Positions 48,801 to 60,800 of a stretch of 64,000 nt of DNA are shown here, in pieces. This DNA is from Pomphorhynchus laevis (lineage: Eukaryota > Acanthocephala > Palaeacanthocephala > Echinorhynchida > Pomphorhynchidae), in assembly GCA_012934845.2 (NCBI GenBank), contig WNNJ02000403.1, forward strand, positions 1-64,000. Direction: 5' to 3'. The notes beneath the pieces are model-generated. The model had not been told where the DNA came from and did no database searches. It saw only the letters and a program-made list of their open reading frames with translations. Positions within the stretch are counted from its first letter, which is position 1. Every line of letters starts with the position of its first letter. The position numbers and the translations under genes were made by a program.

Positions 48801-51800
48801 GAGGACGCAAAAACGGCTGTGGAACGTTTTGAATACTCTTGACTTTTATATTCTGAAAATTTATTGAATTATTAGTTTTTAAAAATTTGACAAAACTATT
48901 GATAACAATTAAAAATAATGGTTTATTCAATTTAAATATTATTGATTTTATTTTAAATAAACTATTTTTTTTAAATAATGGTCTATTTTAAAGATAAATA
49001 ATGGTTTATAAGTAAATAATTGTTTAAAATTATGGTTTAAATTTATGCTTTAAATTATGGCTTAAATTATGGTTTAAAATAATGGTTTAAATTTATGGTT
49101 TAAGTTATGCTTACTTATGGTTTAATTTATGGTTTAATCGTGGCTTAATTTATGGTTTAATTATGACTTAATTTATGGTTTAAATTTATGGTTTAAATTA
49201 TGGCTTAAATTATTGCTTAAAATAATGGCTTAAATTTATGGTTTAAATTATGCTTACTTATGGTTTAATTTATGGCTTAATTGTGGCTTAATTTATGGTT
49301 TAATTTATGGTTTACTTATGGCTTAATTTATGGTTTAAATTATGGTTTAAATAATGGTTTAAATTTATGGTTTAATCTGACTTAATTTATGGTTTAAATT
49401 ATGGCTTAAATTATGGTTTAAATTTATGGATAAATAATGGTTTAAAGATAAATAATGGTTTATGTTTAGTTGCAAGTTAATACTTTAATGTGATGTAATT
49501 ATATAATTTGCTAAATAGAGTAAAGAAGCGAAATAGAAGCTAAATAGAATAAATTTACGTAATAAAGAAGACAACATTTAAAGGAAAAAATGAACTTTTG
49601 CTACGACACAAACGATTAACAATTGCGATTGTTAATTGACAATCGCAATTGTCAATTGAATTGACAGGGTTGTAAACTACTATAACTAATTAACCAGTTC
49701 AACTAATTAATTTAAATTTATTGATTAGTTTATAAATAGTAAATTAAAATAATTTAATATTAATTAATTTTAAATTAATTAAATAGTCAATTTAATATTA
49801 ATTTGTCAATTTAACTAATTGTCTTGTTAATTACTCTAAATCCGAATGCTGATATAATGTAACTTACTGATAACTTACTTTATCCATTTTAAAATATTTA
49901 ATTTTAAGTTTTCTACATTTTCGTTGTTGAGCAGACCGTGTTCTCATTTATGATATATTTTTATTATTTGTTTTAGTCTGTCGAAAATTACATTCAAGGT
50001 GATGATAGAGGATCTATTCGTTTAAGGGTATGGTATTTTGATTTTTTTAACAGAATGTTTTAATAATTTCTTATTCTATTATAAGGAATTGAACGAACAA
50101 ATGGTTAAGAATCCTATTGTTAAATTTAAAAATCTCGATCGTTAAGTTTAATCGGTGTCATTGTCTTTAAACTTATAACTTTTTTAATGAAACAGTCAAT
50201 TTTAAGAAATTGACTCTTTCTATTTATATGGTCCCAAGCAATAAGAGTTCCGAGTAAAATTAAATTTATTATTAATTATTATTCAATTATTATATTAATC
50301 ATTTATATTTATTTATATATTTAATAAATATTAACTGATTTACGAAAAGAGTGAATAATTTTTTTATTAAAACTGAATTTTCGATAGCTAACTGCTTTCA
50401 TCGGAATAAAATTATATAAAAAAGTTTTAAAAAATTGTTAGTATTTTTTTTGAAAACTCAGATCGATCTTTTGATAGAAAAATCATGTAGAAGGTGCGAA
50501 TAAGAACGTTTTGATTACAATTGCACAGAATTTGAATATTTAGTGTTTAATGATTAACATATTAAATGTTCTTTAAATGTTTACATTTTTTGTAATTTAT
50601 AAAAAAAATAACTGCTATTAACTGATCAAAGAAGAGAGTGAATATAATGTTTATCGAAATCGAATTTTCGATAGATGAAGAATAAAATACAAAACAGCTT
50701 TAAAAAATTGCTAGTTATATGATTATATTATTATTTCGAAATTGCTAAAAAATAAAAAAGATATAGCAGCTACAGTTTTTTAATATATGGATGATTATAC
50801 CAAACTGTTTAGTGTCTTTCTGTGACAGAATTTTGTCAATGAAGTTATTATTCAACTTTATTTTGAAATTATAAATTTGTTGTTCACTCATAGAAATTAT
50901 TAACTGATTAAAGGAGAGAGTGTATATAATCTTTATTGTAATCGAATGTTGGATAGCTAACTGATATCATCATCAAAATAAAATTATATAAAACAGAAAA
51001 ATTCGCTGGTTATGTGATGATTACCATATCGCAGAAATTCAAATATATTTTTTACTTTTGGAATTTTTCTATTATATTGAACTATTTCTATCGTTATCGG
51101 AACATTTATCATCAATATATAGTACACCCATATATTTTGTATCTAGTTGAGATCCAAAATGTTTAGTTGTTACGCTGTTCCCTTTGAATTAAGTCTTTAT
51201 AATATCCCGAGTAGGAAATCCACTACTTAAGAGAATATACATTTTAATTTTTAATGGAATAATTGAAAAATAAAAGCGGATCATTGTAATTTAATTAATA
51301 CATTATAACGATGGTTGTTGCGTGCCATTTATCTTTCACAATACGCTACAAGATAACAGTCAATTGTCACTGTACATGTTGTTTTTTAAGTCGCGTAAAA
51401 TATGACATCTTATTAGAATAATTGGTAACATACTAATTTTATCTCTAGGGGATTTAATATATCCTATATTAATGCCAATCATGATCTGACGAATTATTAT
51501 CTCAAGTATATTTATCTCAATATACTTATCTAAAGTATATTCTTTAAGGGTTATTATTTAACAACTTTGTAAATTAATTTTTCATCTAATTTTGGTTTTT
51601 ATTGTTACATCAAATTTTCTCATTTGAACTTATTTGTTCAAATATGCGCATATAATGCTTAGATAAATATAAAAAATCAATTAGGTAGTAAAAATCAAAT
51701 TTTTAGCTTAAAGATTCAACCTAAACAATTGATAATTGTTTGAATTGAAGCAACCTGAAGATAATATAATTATGTTTTTATGAAAAAGTATAATTATATA

Positions 51801-54800
51801 CTTTTAATTTTTTAAAAGTATATAATTGCTTATAGAGAATCTGGTTTTTCTAAGGCAAATGATAACTATGATACTTTTGTATAAATATTAACGACATCTG
51901 AGAGACCCTAATGATTAATTAGGGATGCAAGCATGTAAACACAGTTACATGGTTAAACACGGTTACATTTATAGAATATCGTATTTATGCAAATTTTCGA
52001 CCTGAGGCCCGAGATTGCGAACATGGGGTCCGAGCTACCCATATACTGTGCAATTTTATTTTTTATTTTATAAAATAAAATAAAAATTAAAGCACCAAAA
52101 TATATACCTTAAATTTACAAAGTATTTTTCTCTATGTACTTTTGAGTATTACAATTAAAATTTTAATTGACCACGGGCAAACGGTCGTCACTACAAACTT
52201 GCATTTCCTATTATTTACTAAATTATTGACAATATTTATTTACTATATTGACTATATTAACGACATGGGAAAATGTAAAAACGTTTTATAAAAACTAATA
52301 AACAAGCAAACAACTTCGTGGTGTCACTTGCCAACTATTTTGCTTAGAATTAGTAAAACAATCATACATTATAAATCGACTGTCCAAATTCTAACGGAGT
52401 GAGGAAAATAACTTTTACAAACTAATCGTTTATTTTATTAGTTGGAATTTATTAAAGTAAGAAAGTATTATCGATTAGCAGTAATTTACTATACGCGGTT
52501 GCAAATTGTTTAAAAGCTCTTGGAATTCCCTAGCTCTTAGGAATCACAAAAATCTGTTTTTGAAAATTTCAAATTAAATTTTAAATTTAAATTAAATTGA
52601 AAATTTAAATGTCAAAATTCTACACCCGGTTCTGTTTGCATAACTACTAAACAAATCATATTTATGTTTTTTATTTTTCTCAAAAGTTTTCTATTAATAA
52701 TTATACAATATTTTCATTGAATACAAGTCAAATTTTTAAGGGATCTGTAATTGGTATTGATGATGATGACGATTTCATGTTTACAATAACTACAGACGAT
52801 AAGTCTCTACACTTTCAAGGTTTATTTAAAATCATCATTTCTTTTCAAAATATTTTTATAAATTTAGCTAGTAGCCTAGAAGAACGCGAGCGGTGGATAC
52901 AGGCTATACAGAAAGTAGCAGACTCTCATCAGTATTTAGTATGTATATTGAAGTAGGGTTTTTTTATATCGGTAATATAATAGTGCATTAAATTTCGATT
53001 CATTAAACCTTTAAGAATTAACTTTTTTTGACAATTTTCTTATTTATTTTTATTCTTTTTAGACAATCACGTATCAAAAATGAAACCAGGAAGATATTTT
53101 TTCTTTATTGAATTATTGATATTTTGGCATCATATTGAAAATAAAAAATGCTCTTAGTCATAGTATAATATGATATGCCTTATTGCTTTGTTAAAATAAA
53201 ACACCGTTAAAAGTCCATGATATAAAAAATTTAACCGATCATATAATTATGATCAACAACATAATTATGCAACAAAATACAAAATCGACAGCAAAAATTT
53301 AATTGGTTTCGAGGCACATCAACTGAAGTTCTTAAGTTTTACTTTGTTATTTTAAAGGAGCTGACGAAATATAAATTATTCAATAAAAATAAAATTTCTA
53401 CTTGGTCCAGGTATAAATCCAATGTACAGGAAGATATATCGGAGAAATAAAAATAAAGAAATTATTAATTTATAAATATACTATATGATACTTAAATTAA
53501 GTATCCACTTTACGTAGAGTTTAACAAAAATCATATCAAAATTTGATTTAATTTAAATATTAATTTTAATTTAATATTAAGATTAAAAACTTTAATTCGT
53601 TCGATTTCTCAATAATTATCATATGTTCACCAAAACACAATATAGTAATTTTGCCATTTCGTATGTTCATTTAAAATACCTTCATTAGCTGATGTGCACA
53701 ATCAAATTTACAAATTTCCATATTGGTATTTTTTTTCAACAAATGAACTTATTGCCTTTTCTTATCAACTCCGGTATAGTCAACTTATGTGGTAATCATA
53801 AGTGCGTTCATAAGCAAACGACGGTTAGGTACTACCTCTTATTAAGTCAATACTTGATAAATTAGAGGTTAATTTCAATTCTATTATCTAGAATAAAATT
53901 TGTTTTGCATGCACAGGTTCGCATTTGTGCTCCATATAATATATTGATTTAAATAAATAAAATATGTACTTTTATCTCACAGATAATCGAACTGATAGTT
54001 TTTCCTTCACTTTAATTTTTATCATAACTTAATGATAATAAATATCGTCCATAGATGGTAGGATATGTACCAAAGATGCCCAAAGATGAAATTAAGGAAT
54101 TCAAATGATTGACGAACAAAGGAGCAAAACTGATGATTCACTATTATGGATAAGTGCAAATTCTAACGGAATAAAATTCGTAAACTGTTTCTCTTCTTAA
54201 ATATTGCTATAATCGCTTTCATATTTCACCAATTTATTTCGTAACTATGTTTTGGATTAAATTTTTATCCACATAGATTTATAATTAATTACCAGTAAAT
54301 TTTTATTGTTTAGTGACAATTCATTATGTGTTAATTTTTAAATTAATAATACATTTTTTAAATATAATCAAATTAATAATTTGATATTATTAGCTAATTT
54401 TTTTTTTATTTTCGTGAAATAAAAAAATTATACATATTAATTTATATTATATAAATTAATATATTATATATTATGTTATATTATACTATATATATACTTA
54501 TATATTATATATACTATATATCGTATATTATATTTTGTACAGTTTTGTTATGATTAAAAACGTCCAAAAGTATTTGTTGCGATCAAGAAGTTAACAGTTT
54601 AGTTTAAGCTCTACATTTTTATTCTAAAAGATTTCTTTTCATTTTTATTCGCGTAGTCAGAAGCAATACAAATATGTGGAACAGGTGCAGGTAACAGACA
54701 GATTGCTGAATTGGATGGATATTTGCAATTGTTGATGACTCATATGATGGTTTGTTTTATTAAATAATTGTAAATTAAGTTTTTCTATAGAATTTAGAGG

Positions 54801-57800
54801 TTCGGATTAAAAACACAAGTGGTCAAGAGCGTGATAATGCTCAAGTTGTTTTGAAAAGTGCCAAGGTAATTTTTCTTGTTTCGCTTTTGATCATTCACAT
54901 TTTGTAAATGTCATTAGATTTTAATTTGCTTAGATATAATGAATATGTAATAATGCTAGAAATGCTGTTTTATAAACTTAAAGAATATAATTTAGTTAAA
55001 GTTATAAATTTAAAATGCTCCATTGCAGATTAAATTGAGATTTTTTAATCATTTTATTGATGACGTTTTTTATCACTTGATTTTAAAATTTCGCAATAAA
55101 TATTTTTAAATTTGTTAACTTTGCTTAAATCATTTCTATTCTTTACCCATGGAGTATTGATATTTTTTATATAAACAGTTTTAAAAAATTAAAGTTTTTA
55201 TTAACAGTTTTTTATCAGTTAAAGGGAACATATAATTTCTTTGAATTATACATACATTTTATATTATTCTTTAATTTAAAATTAAAGTTAACTTGGATTT
55301 TTAATCGAATTTACGTTAAATACAAAACTATTTGAGTTTCTAATATGAAATTATTTCATTTTCATTATTTTGTCTTTTATTAAAGCTATCGTCGTTTTTT
55401 AAAACGTTTTACTTCTCTACTGGAGTTAATTTAATCATATGATCATTTGAATAATCACAGAATTGATTTTGATAACGCGAGTGTTTCATGTAGTGGGACA
55501 GATAAAAATACTCTCTTTAATGGTGATCGACAAACATCGTGTATTTGTAAGAAATGAATTTGGCGTAAAGTTTAACATTCCCAATTCTGGTTATATGCAT
55601 TTTATTTAAAAATGTGTTTGGATTTTATATAAAACCTGTGACTGCGTGTGCTGAATTTTGTATATTAAATTGCATAATAATGAACAAATAATTTATTTAA
55701 TAATTAATTAATAATAAGTTCTTTAGTTTCTTGTACTGGTTTTTGGGTTATTATAATATAAATCATTTGAGTAGCCAAATGACATTAACTCTGATGTTTA
55801 AAACTGAAGTTATTATGTAATTTAGCAATTTACAGAAAGCGTTAAATATGCTATTTTCGCTCTACAGATGCAGAAGGTATGTTGCTTTGCAGATACAATT
55901 GAATTTTATTCCTTACAATTGCAACTTGTAAACACATTTTTAAGAAATTTGCATAAAAATAAACGTTTTTCATCAAGCAATAAATTCGTTCACACCATAT
56001 CTGGAGTATAGAGTATTATGATTCCCATTTCAGTTGGTCTTATTACTTTGACATGTTGATGTAGTACATTATATATATTACACGAATAGAGTGTTAAACT
56101 TAAAATAGATTAATTTTAAATAATCTTATCTTAGTGTTGTTATTTAAAACGTCAAGATGGATAAAAACATTATAACATTTCAAGACAAAAACATTATATC
56201 ACAAACGTCAAGAAGACAAAAAATTACTTGATTAGTTGATCTATAATAATAACAAATTGTCCGTCGTGGACTTGTTTCTTTTCTTTAATGGAATCATTTT
56301 TAAATTTCCAAACTAATTGATTTTTTTTATTATTAAAGATTCTAACTTAGCTGACAAGTTCCCGTTTTGTTTATCAAATCAATAAATCAAATAAATAAAT
56401 TATAATCAAAAATTATAATCAATAAATATAAAGTATATATGGTCGTATTTAAATATCTAACAAGAAATTCATTAATCGACTGATGTTGACTTTACAATAC
56501 TAAAAGTTTTAAATAAATAAAATTGTTTCCGATTGCCAATTATAAATGAATTACGTTTTTTGATATTTTAATTTTATTGTTCCTAATATTTAAAGTGAAA
56601 AGATTGCAAGGACTTGTTTAGCTTAATATAATATAATAATGATAATTATTATAATATAATTTAATATAATTCTCTATAATTAGTTGTAAGCTTATCATTT
56701 GTAGATGTGTAATTTAATGTAATGTAATTTAACACATTTAAATTCATCACTTGTGTTACTTTGAAGCATTGTACCCGGAAATTCTCAAAATACGTTATTT
56801 CTTCATTTTCTAAAATTTATTATTTTTGAATATTTCGTTTCATTTTTTATAAATAAGATAATCTATAAACATAAATATCTTGTTCATAAATAATATTTTG
56901 TTTATATTTAAGAATTTATATATAGCCCTTTTCATTTTTATAGTCCACCCGTTGCCTTTTTATAGTTCACTCATTATATTTTTATAGCTTGCTCATTATA
57001 TTATTATAATAAAAAATTTAATTTGATAAAATGTATAGCTGAATAAAATCTGATGAAACTGAATAGCTCAGAAAATATGGAGAATATACCTAAATTTGAA
57101 AAACAAATAGGGATAAGAAAAACCAGGCGGGTCATCACAAAGAATATTGTGTAATGTTTTTTAGGATTACTCCGAAGAGAGACTAAATTTATAGATTTGG
57201 CTCGTATTCTCAATGATTATATTATAACGACAAGAAGGAGCTAATCTTTACTGAGAATTCCAAGATTTATCGCAGTTTAAATCTGACGGGGAAAGGAAAC
57301 GTGAAACGAAGAAAGATTTTTATTATGAAAAAAATATTATATCATCCGAAATAGGCGCAAATTCATGTATTTCAATTAAATCTATATGTTAAAAGCTCGA
57401 GGTTTACAATTTACTTCAAATACGTACACGCCATCAAACGTTTGTAGGATTATTGAAGATATAGATTATACTCGAAAAACCATGGCCTACGTTTCCATAA
57501 ATAGGAACAGTAATTCAATAAGTAATACAAAATTTTATGCTAATGTTGCTAATTTAAAGGCAACTAACATTTCACTATTATGCGCCATTGATATATAAGG
57601 TGTCTTTGCATATAAGATGAAAATATCCAGCTTTAAGTCTAATGATATTTCTAATTTTATATGCACAGAGTTGCCGGCTTTATTACCCAGTGCAAGGAAG
57701 TTTATTGTTCTATACAATGTATCTATTCATAAGACGAGAGAGTTTAAGGAAGCATTTGGAGAAAAACACTATATTATAAAGTGTTTACCATCGCATTCTC

Positions 57801-60800
57801 TCTAGCTAAATAAATAAAAAACGATTTATAAACGATATTTTCGTGTTTGAAGTCTCGAATAAGAGTACTGAATTTATTGAATTTATAAAACAGGTCTTAT
57901 TCGCTGGAGATGTTGTGAGGAATGAATATTTAAATCACATGCGTCTCTGGATCGTAAAGGCCAATGAAAAGATTGATTTTATATAAATAATAAATAAGTT
58001 AAAATATGTATTTTATTAATTATTAATTATTTCATTTATTTATTCAAAATTGTGTTTATATATTTAAATTCCCAATTATTGTATTTTATAAAAATGAAAT
58101 GAGTGAACTTTAAAAATGAAATGAGTGGATTATATAAAGGCAACGAGTGGATTATAAAAATGAAAAGGCCTATAAGACCTTTTTATTTTTTAAACATAAA
58201 TATTTATATAACTTTACTTCATTACATCATATGCATTTACTAAATTTTTAAGGCAAATTGTTTAGGCTGAAAAATCAGGTTCATCCGAAGAGAAAACGTC
58301 ACAAACTGATGTGACAGATCGTACCTCAGCAGTTATAGATACAAATGGTACTTTCGATTTAACTGTTTGATCGATTATACATTTCCGACATTTGTTTCTT
58401 GTAAAAACATTAATATTGCTCAATATCGTATTAATATTTATATCTAATAGATATATAAATATTTATAATATATTTAATATTGTTCAATATGATATATTAT
58501 TTATATTATATAACAAATATCATTTATATAATATTGGTAATTTCACCTCACTTTGGGAGTCCCACACAACGTCTTATTAGATCGAACCCGTTGCTTAATA
58601 TGCTGTGAATTACGGTAATGACAGTGGCTAGCTTTCCTTATTAATTAAATTAATATAATTAAATTTTAGCGATTAAAGTTAAATTAAATTAATACAATTA
58701 AATTTTAGTTAAAAAGTTAATTTTAATAAAAATTTAATTTTAATTTAATTTTAGTTTAAATTTAGTTAAAAGGTAAATAAATAAAAAACGATTTATAAAC
58801 GATATTTTCGTGTTTGAAGTCTCGAATAAGAGTACTGAATTTATTGAATTTATAGATTATAAATAACAGGTCTTATTCGCAAAGACCTGTTATTTGAACA
58901 GGTCTTTATTAAAAGGTAATACAATTTTATAAATATAATTTTTATCATTTATTTTATTTACATAATTTAGTCTTCACCTACAAATAATGCTTTCACTTAT
59001 GCTTTTACAACTTTAATAAACAACTTTTTTAAATATTTGTTTAAAATATTTAAAAAAACGTATTTTATTTTATTGTAACTATCTATTTTAAATTTATAGA
59101 CAAAACACTTATCTTTTCTAAAACTAATTTTTTAAAGTAAACTTCAGATAAATTTCTTTATTTGTAGTTTTGATGCGTGTATAATCGGTACTATATGCAA
59201 ACACAATTTTAATATACATTACGTTATATAACGTGCAAATATTTGAATATATTTTATATTTTATATTAATTTTTATATTTTATGATTAAAATTTTTATGA
59301 TTATTTATTTTAAATAAAAATTTAAAATAAAAATTTTTTATTTATTTTTATTTATATTTTAATTTTTAAGATTTTTTAATTTTTATTGTGGAAATGCCGC
59401 AAAGCTAAACGTCTAATGCTGAAAGTCTAACAACGCGTGTGTCTAAATTATTATAGTTTTACAATATTTGCACATTATGTTATATGTATATGCAAATATT
59501 ACAGTATTTTAAAATATTTAAAATATTATATATTAATATTTGAAAATATTTGGTATTTTGTATTAATTTTTATATTTTATATTTCATTTTATATTATAAT
59601 CGTTATATTATAAATGTTAAATTAAATTAAGTCATGTTATGATGATTTTTTAATTTTAATGTGGAAATGCCGCAAAATATTTCTCAGCAAACTTTTTATA
59701 AGCATTAAAGTTAAATTATTACAATTTTAAGTTATTGATTTTTTTCAATCATCTCTACCTGGTAACTGGTATTCGAGCAGCAGTGAGGATGAGAATATTT
59801 CCGGTGACGAAGAAAGTTTTTTCGACGCACTTGACGAGTATATCAATTGATTTACAATTTAATTTCGATTACAATCACTTATAATGTACAGTACACAATC
59901 AACCGATGATAAGATCGAAGCACAAAAAAGAAATTCGCTTACAAAGTTTGTAGTCATTAGTGCATTCTATAAATTTAAGATTCTATTTAGCACTCCATTT
60001 AAATATCCGGTTGAAGTGTATGATGGTAAGATTTTAACGTTTACATATTAATACAGCTTTGAACTTTTGTTTATAAGCATGCTATGATGATATCGAAGAA
60101 GACGAAACAGGTAAGCATAATCACTTACAAACTAACAGTTAAAGAATATATAGATAATACTAAGATATATTTACTGTACAAACTTTACAGCATATTTAAT
60201 AATTTTAATATATTAAACAATTATAATAACATATTAAACAATTTTAATGACTTTATAATATTAAACAATTTTTTAATAAAAAGAAATCAATTTTTTTATT
60301 TATTTTTTTTTATTATTTTTATTTTGTCGTGTATTCTTATTTTTTGAAACAAATATTGTTTCTCGCAATAGTTTGAAACAATATCCATTTTTAGATCTGA
60401 TTTTAATATCTGATTTTAATATTTGATATAAATTTATAATATAATATTTCATTTTAATTTTTTCCTAAAAAAATTATATTTATATAATTTTATAATATTT
60501 TATATATATTTTATAATTATATTATATTTAGAAAATTATTTTTTCTAAAATTTACATTTAATATAAAATTTCAATTAATAATATAATATTTAATTTGGAT
60601 TTTTCTGAATAGTTTCTTGAATTAATATTTTATATAATATTGTAATTAATATAATATTTCATTTTAACTTTTCCTTATAATTCCTTAAATTTATATTTTA
60701 TGTAATATGTTAATTAATATTATAATATTTCATTTTGATTTTTCTTATGTGAAAATTTAGAGTCACTCGTAGATTGTAGTATATTTACTCATCTGCTGTC

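Larger units (their letters stand above)
42809..49976 (+). other. ORP9 intron 1, 7.2 kb, full of retroelements
   Basis: Donor GTAAAT, acceptor TTTTAG. Contents in order: AT-rich DNA, the right 418-bp repeat, an RLE-type LINE (44250-47340), a ubiquilin-like retrocopy (47345-48842), a TTATGGTTTAAA-type array (48955-49460) and a perfect 13-bp hairpin at 49620-49651 (CAATTGCGATTGT, 6-bp loop). The other introns nearby are as short as 41-52 bp, so this one has clearly grown by insertion. Confidence 0.8.

Noticed and set aside
48955-49460. Interstitial telomeric repeat
   Set aside because: Units centre on ATGGTTTAA and vary in length; they do not match TTAGG or TTAGGG.
60084-60347. 87-codon open frame as a gene
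   Set aside because: It overlaps ORP9 exon 10 in a wrong frame and then runs through AT-rich intron sequence of low complexity.
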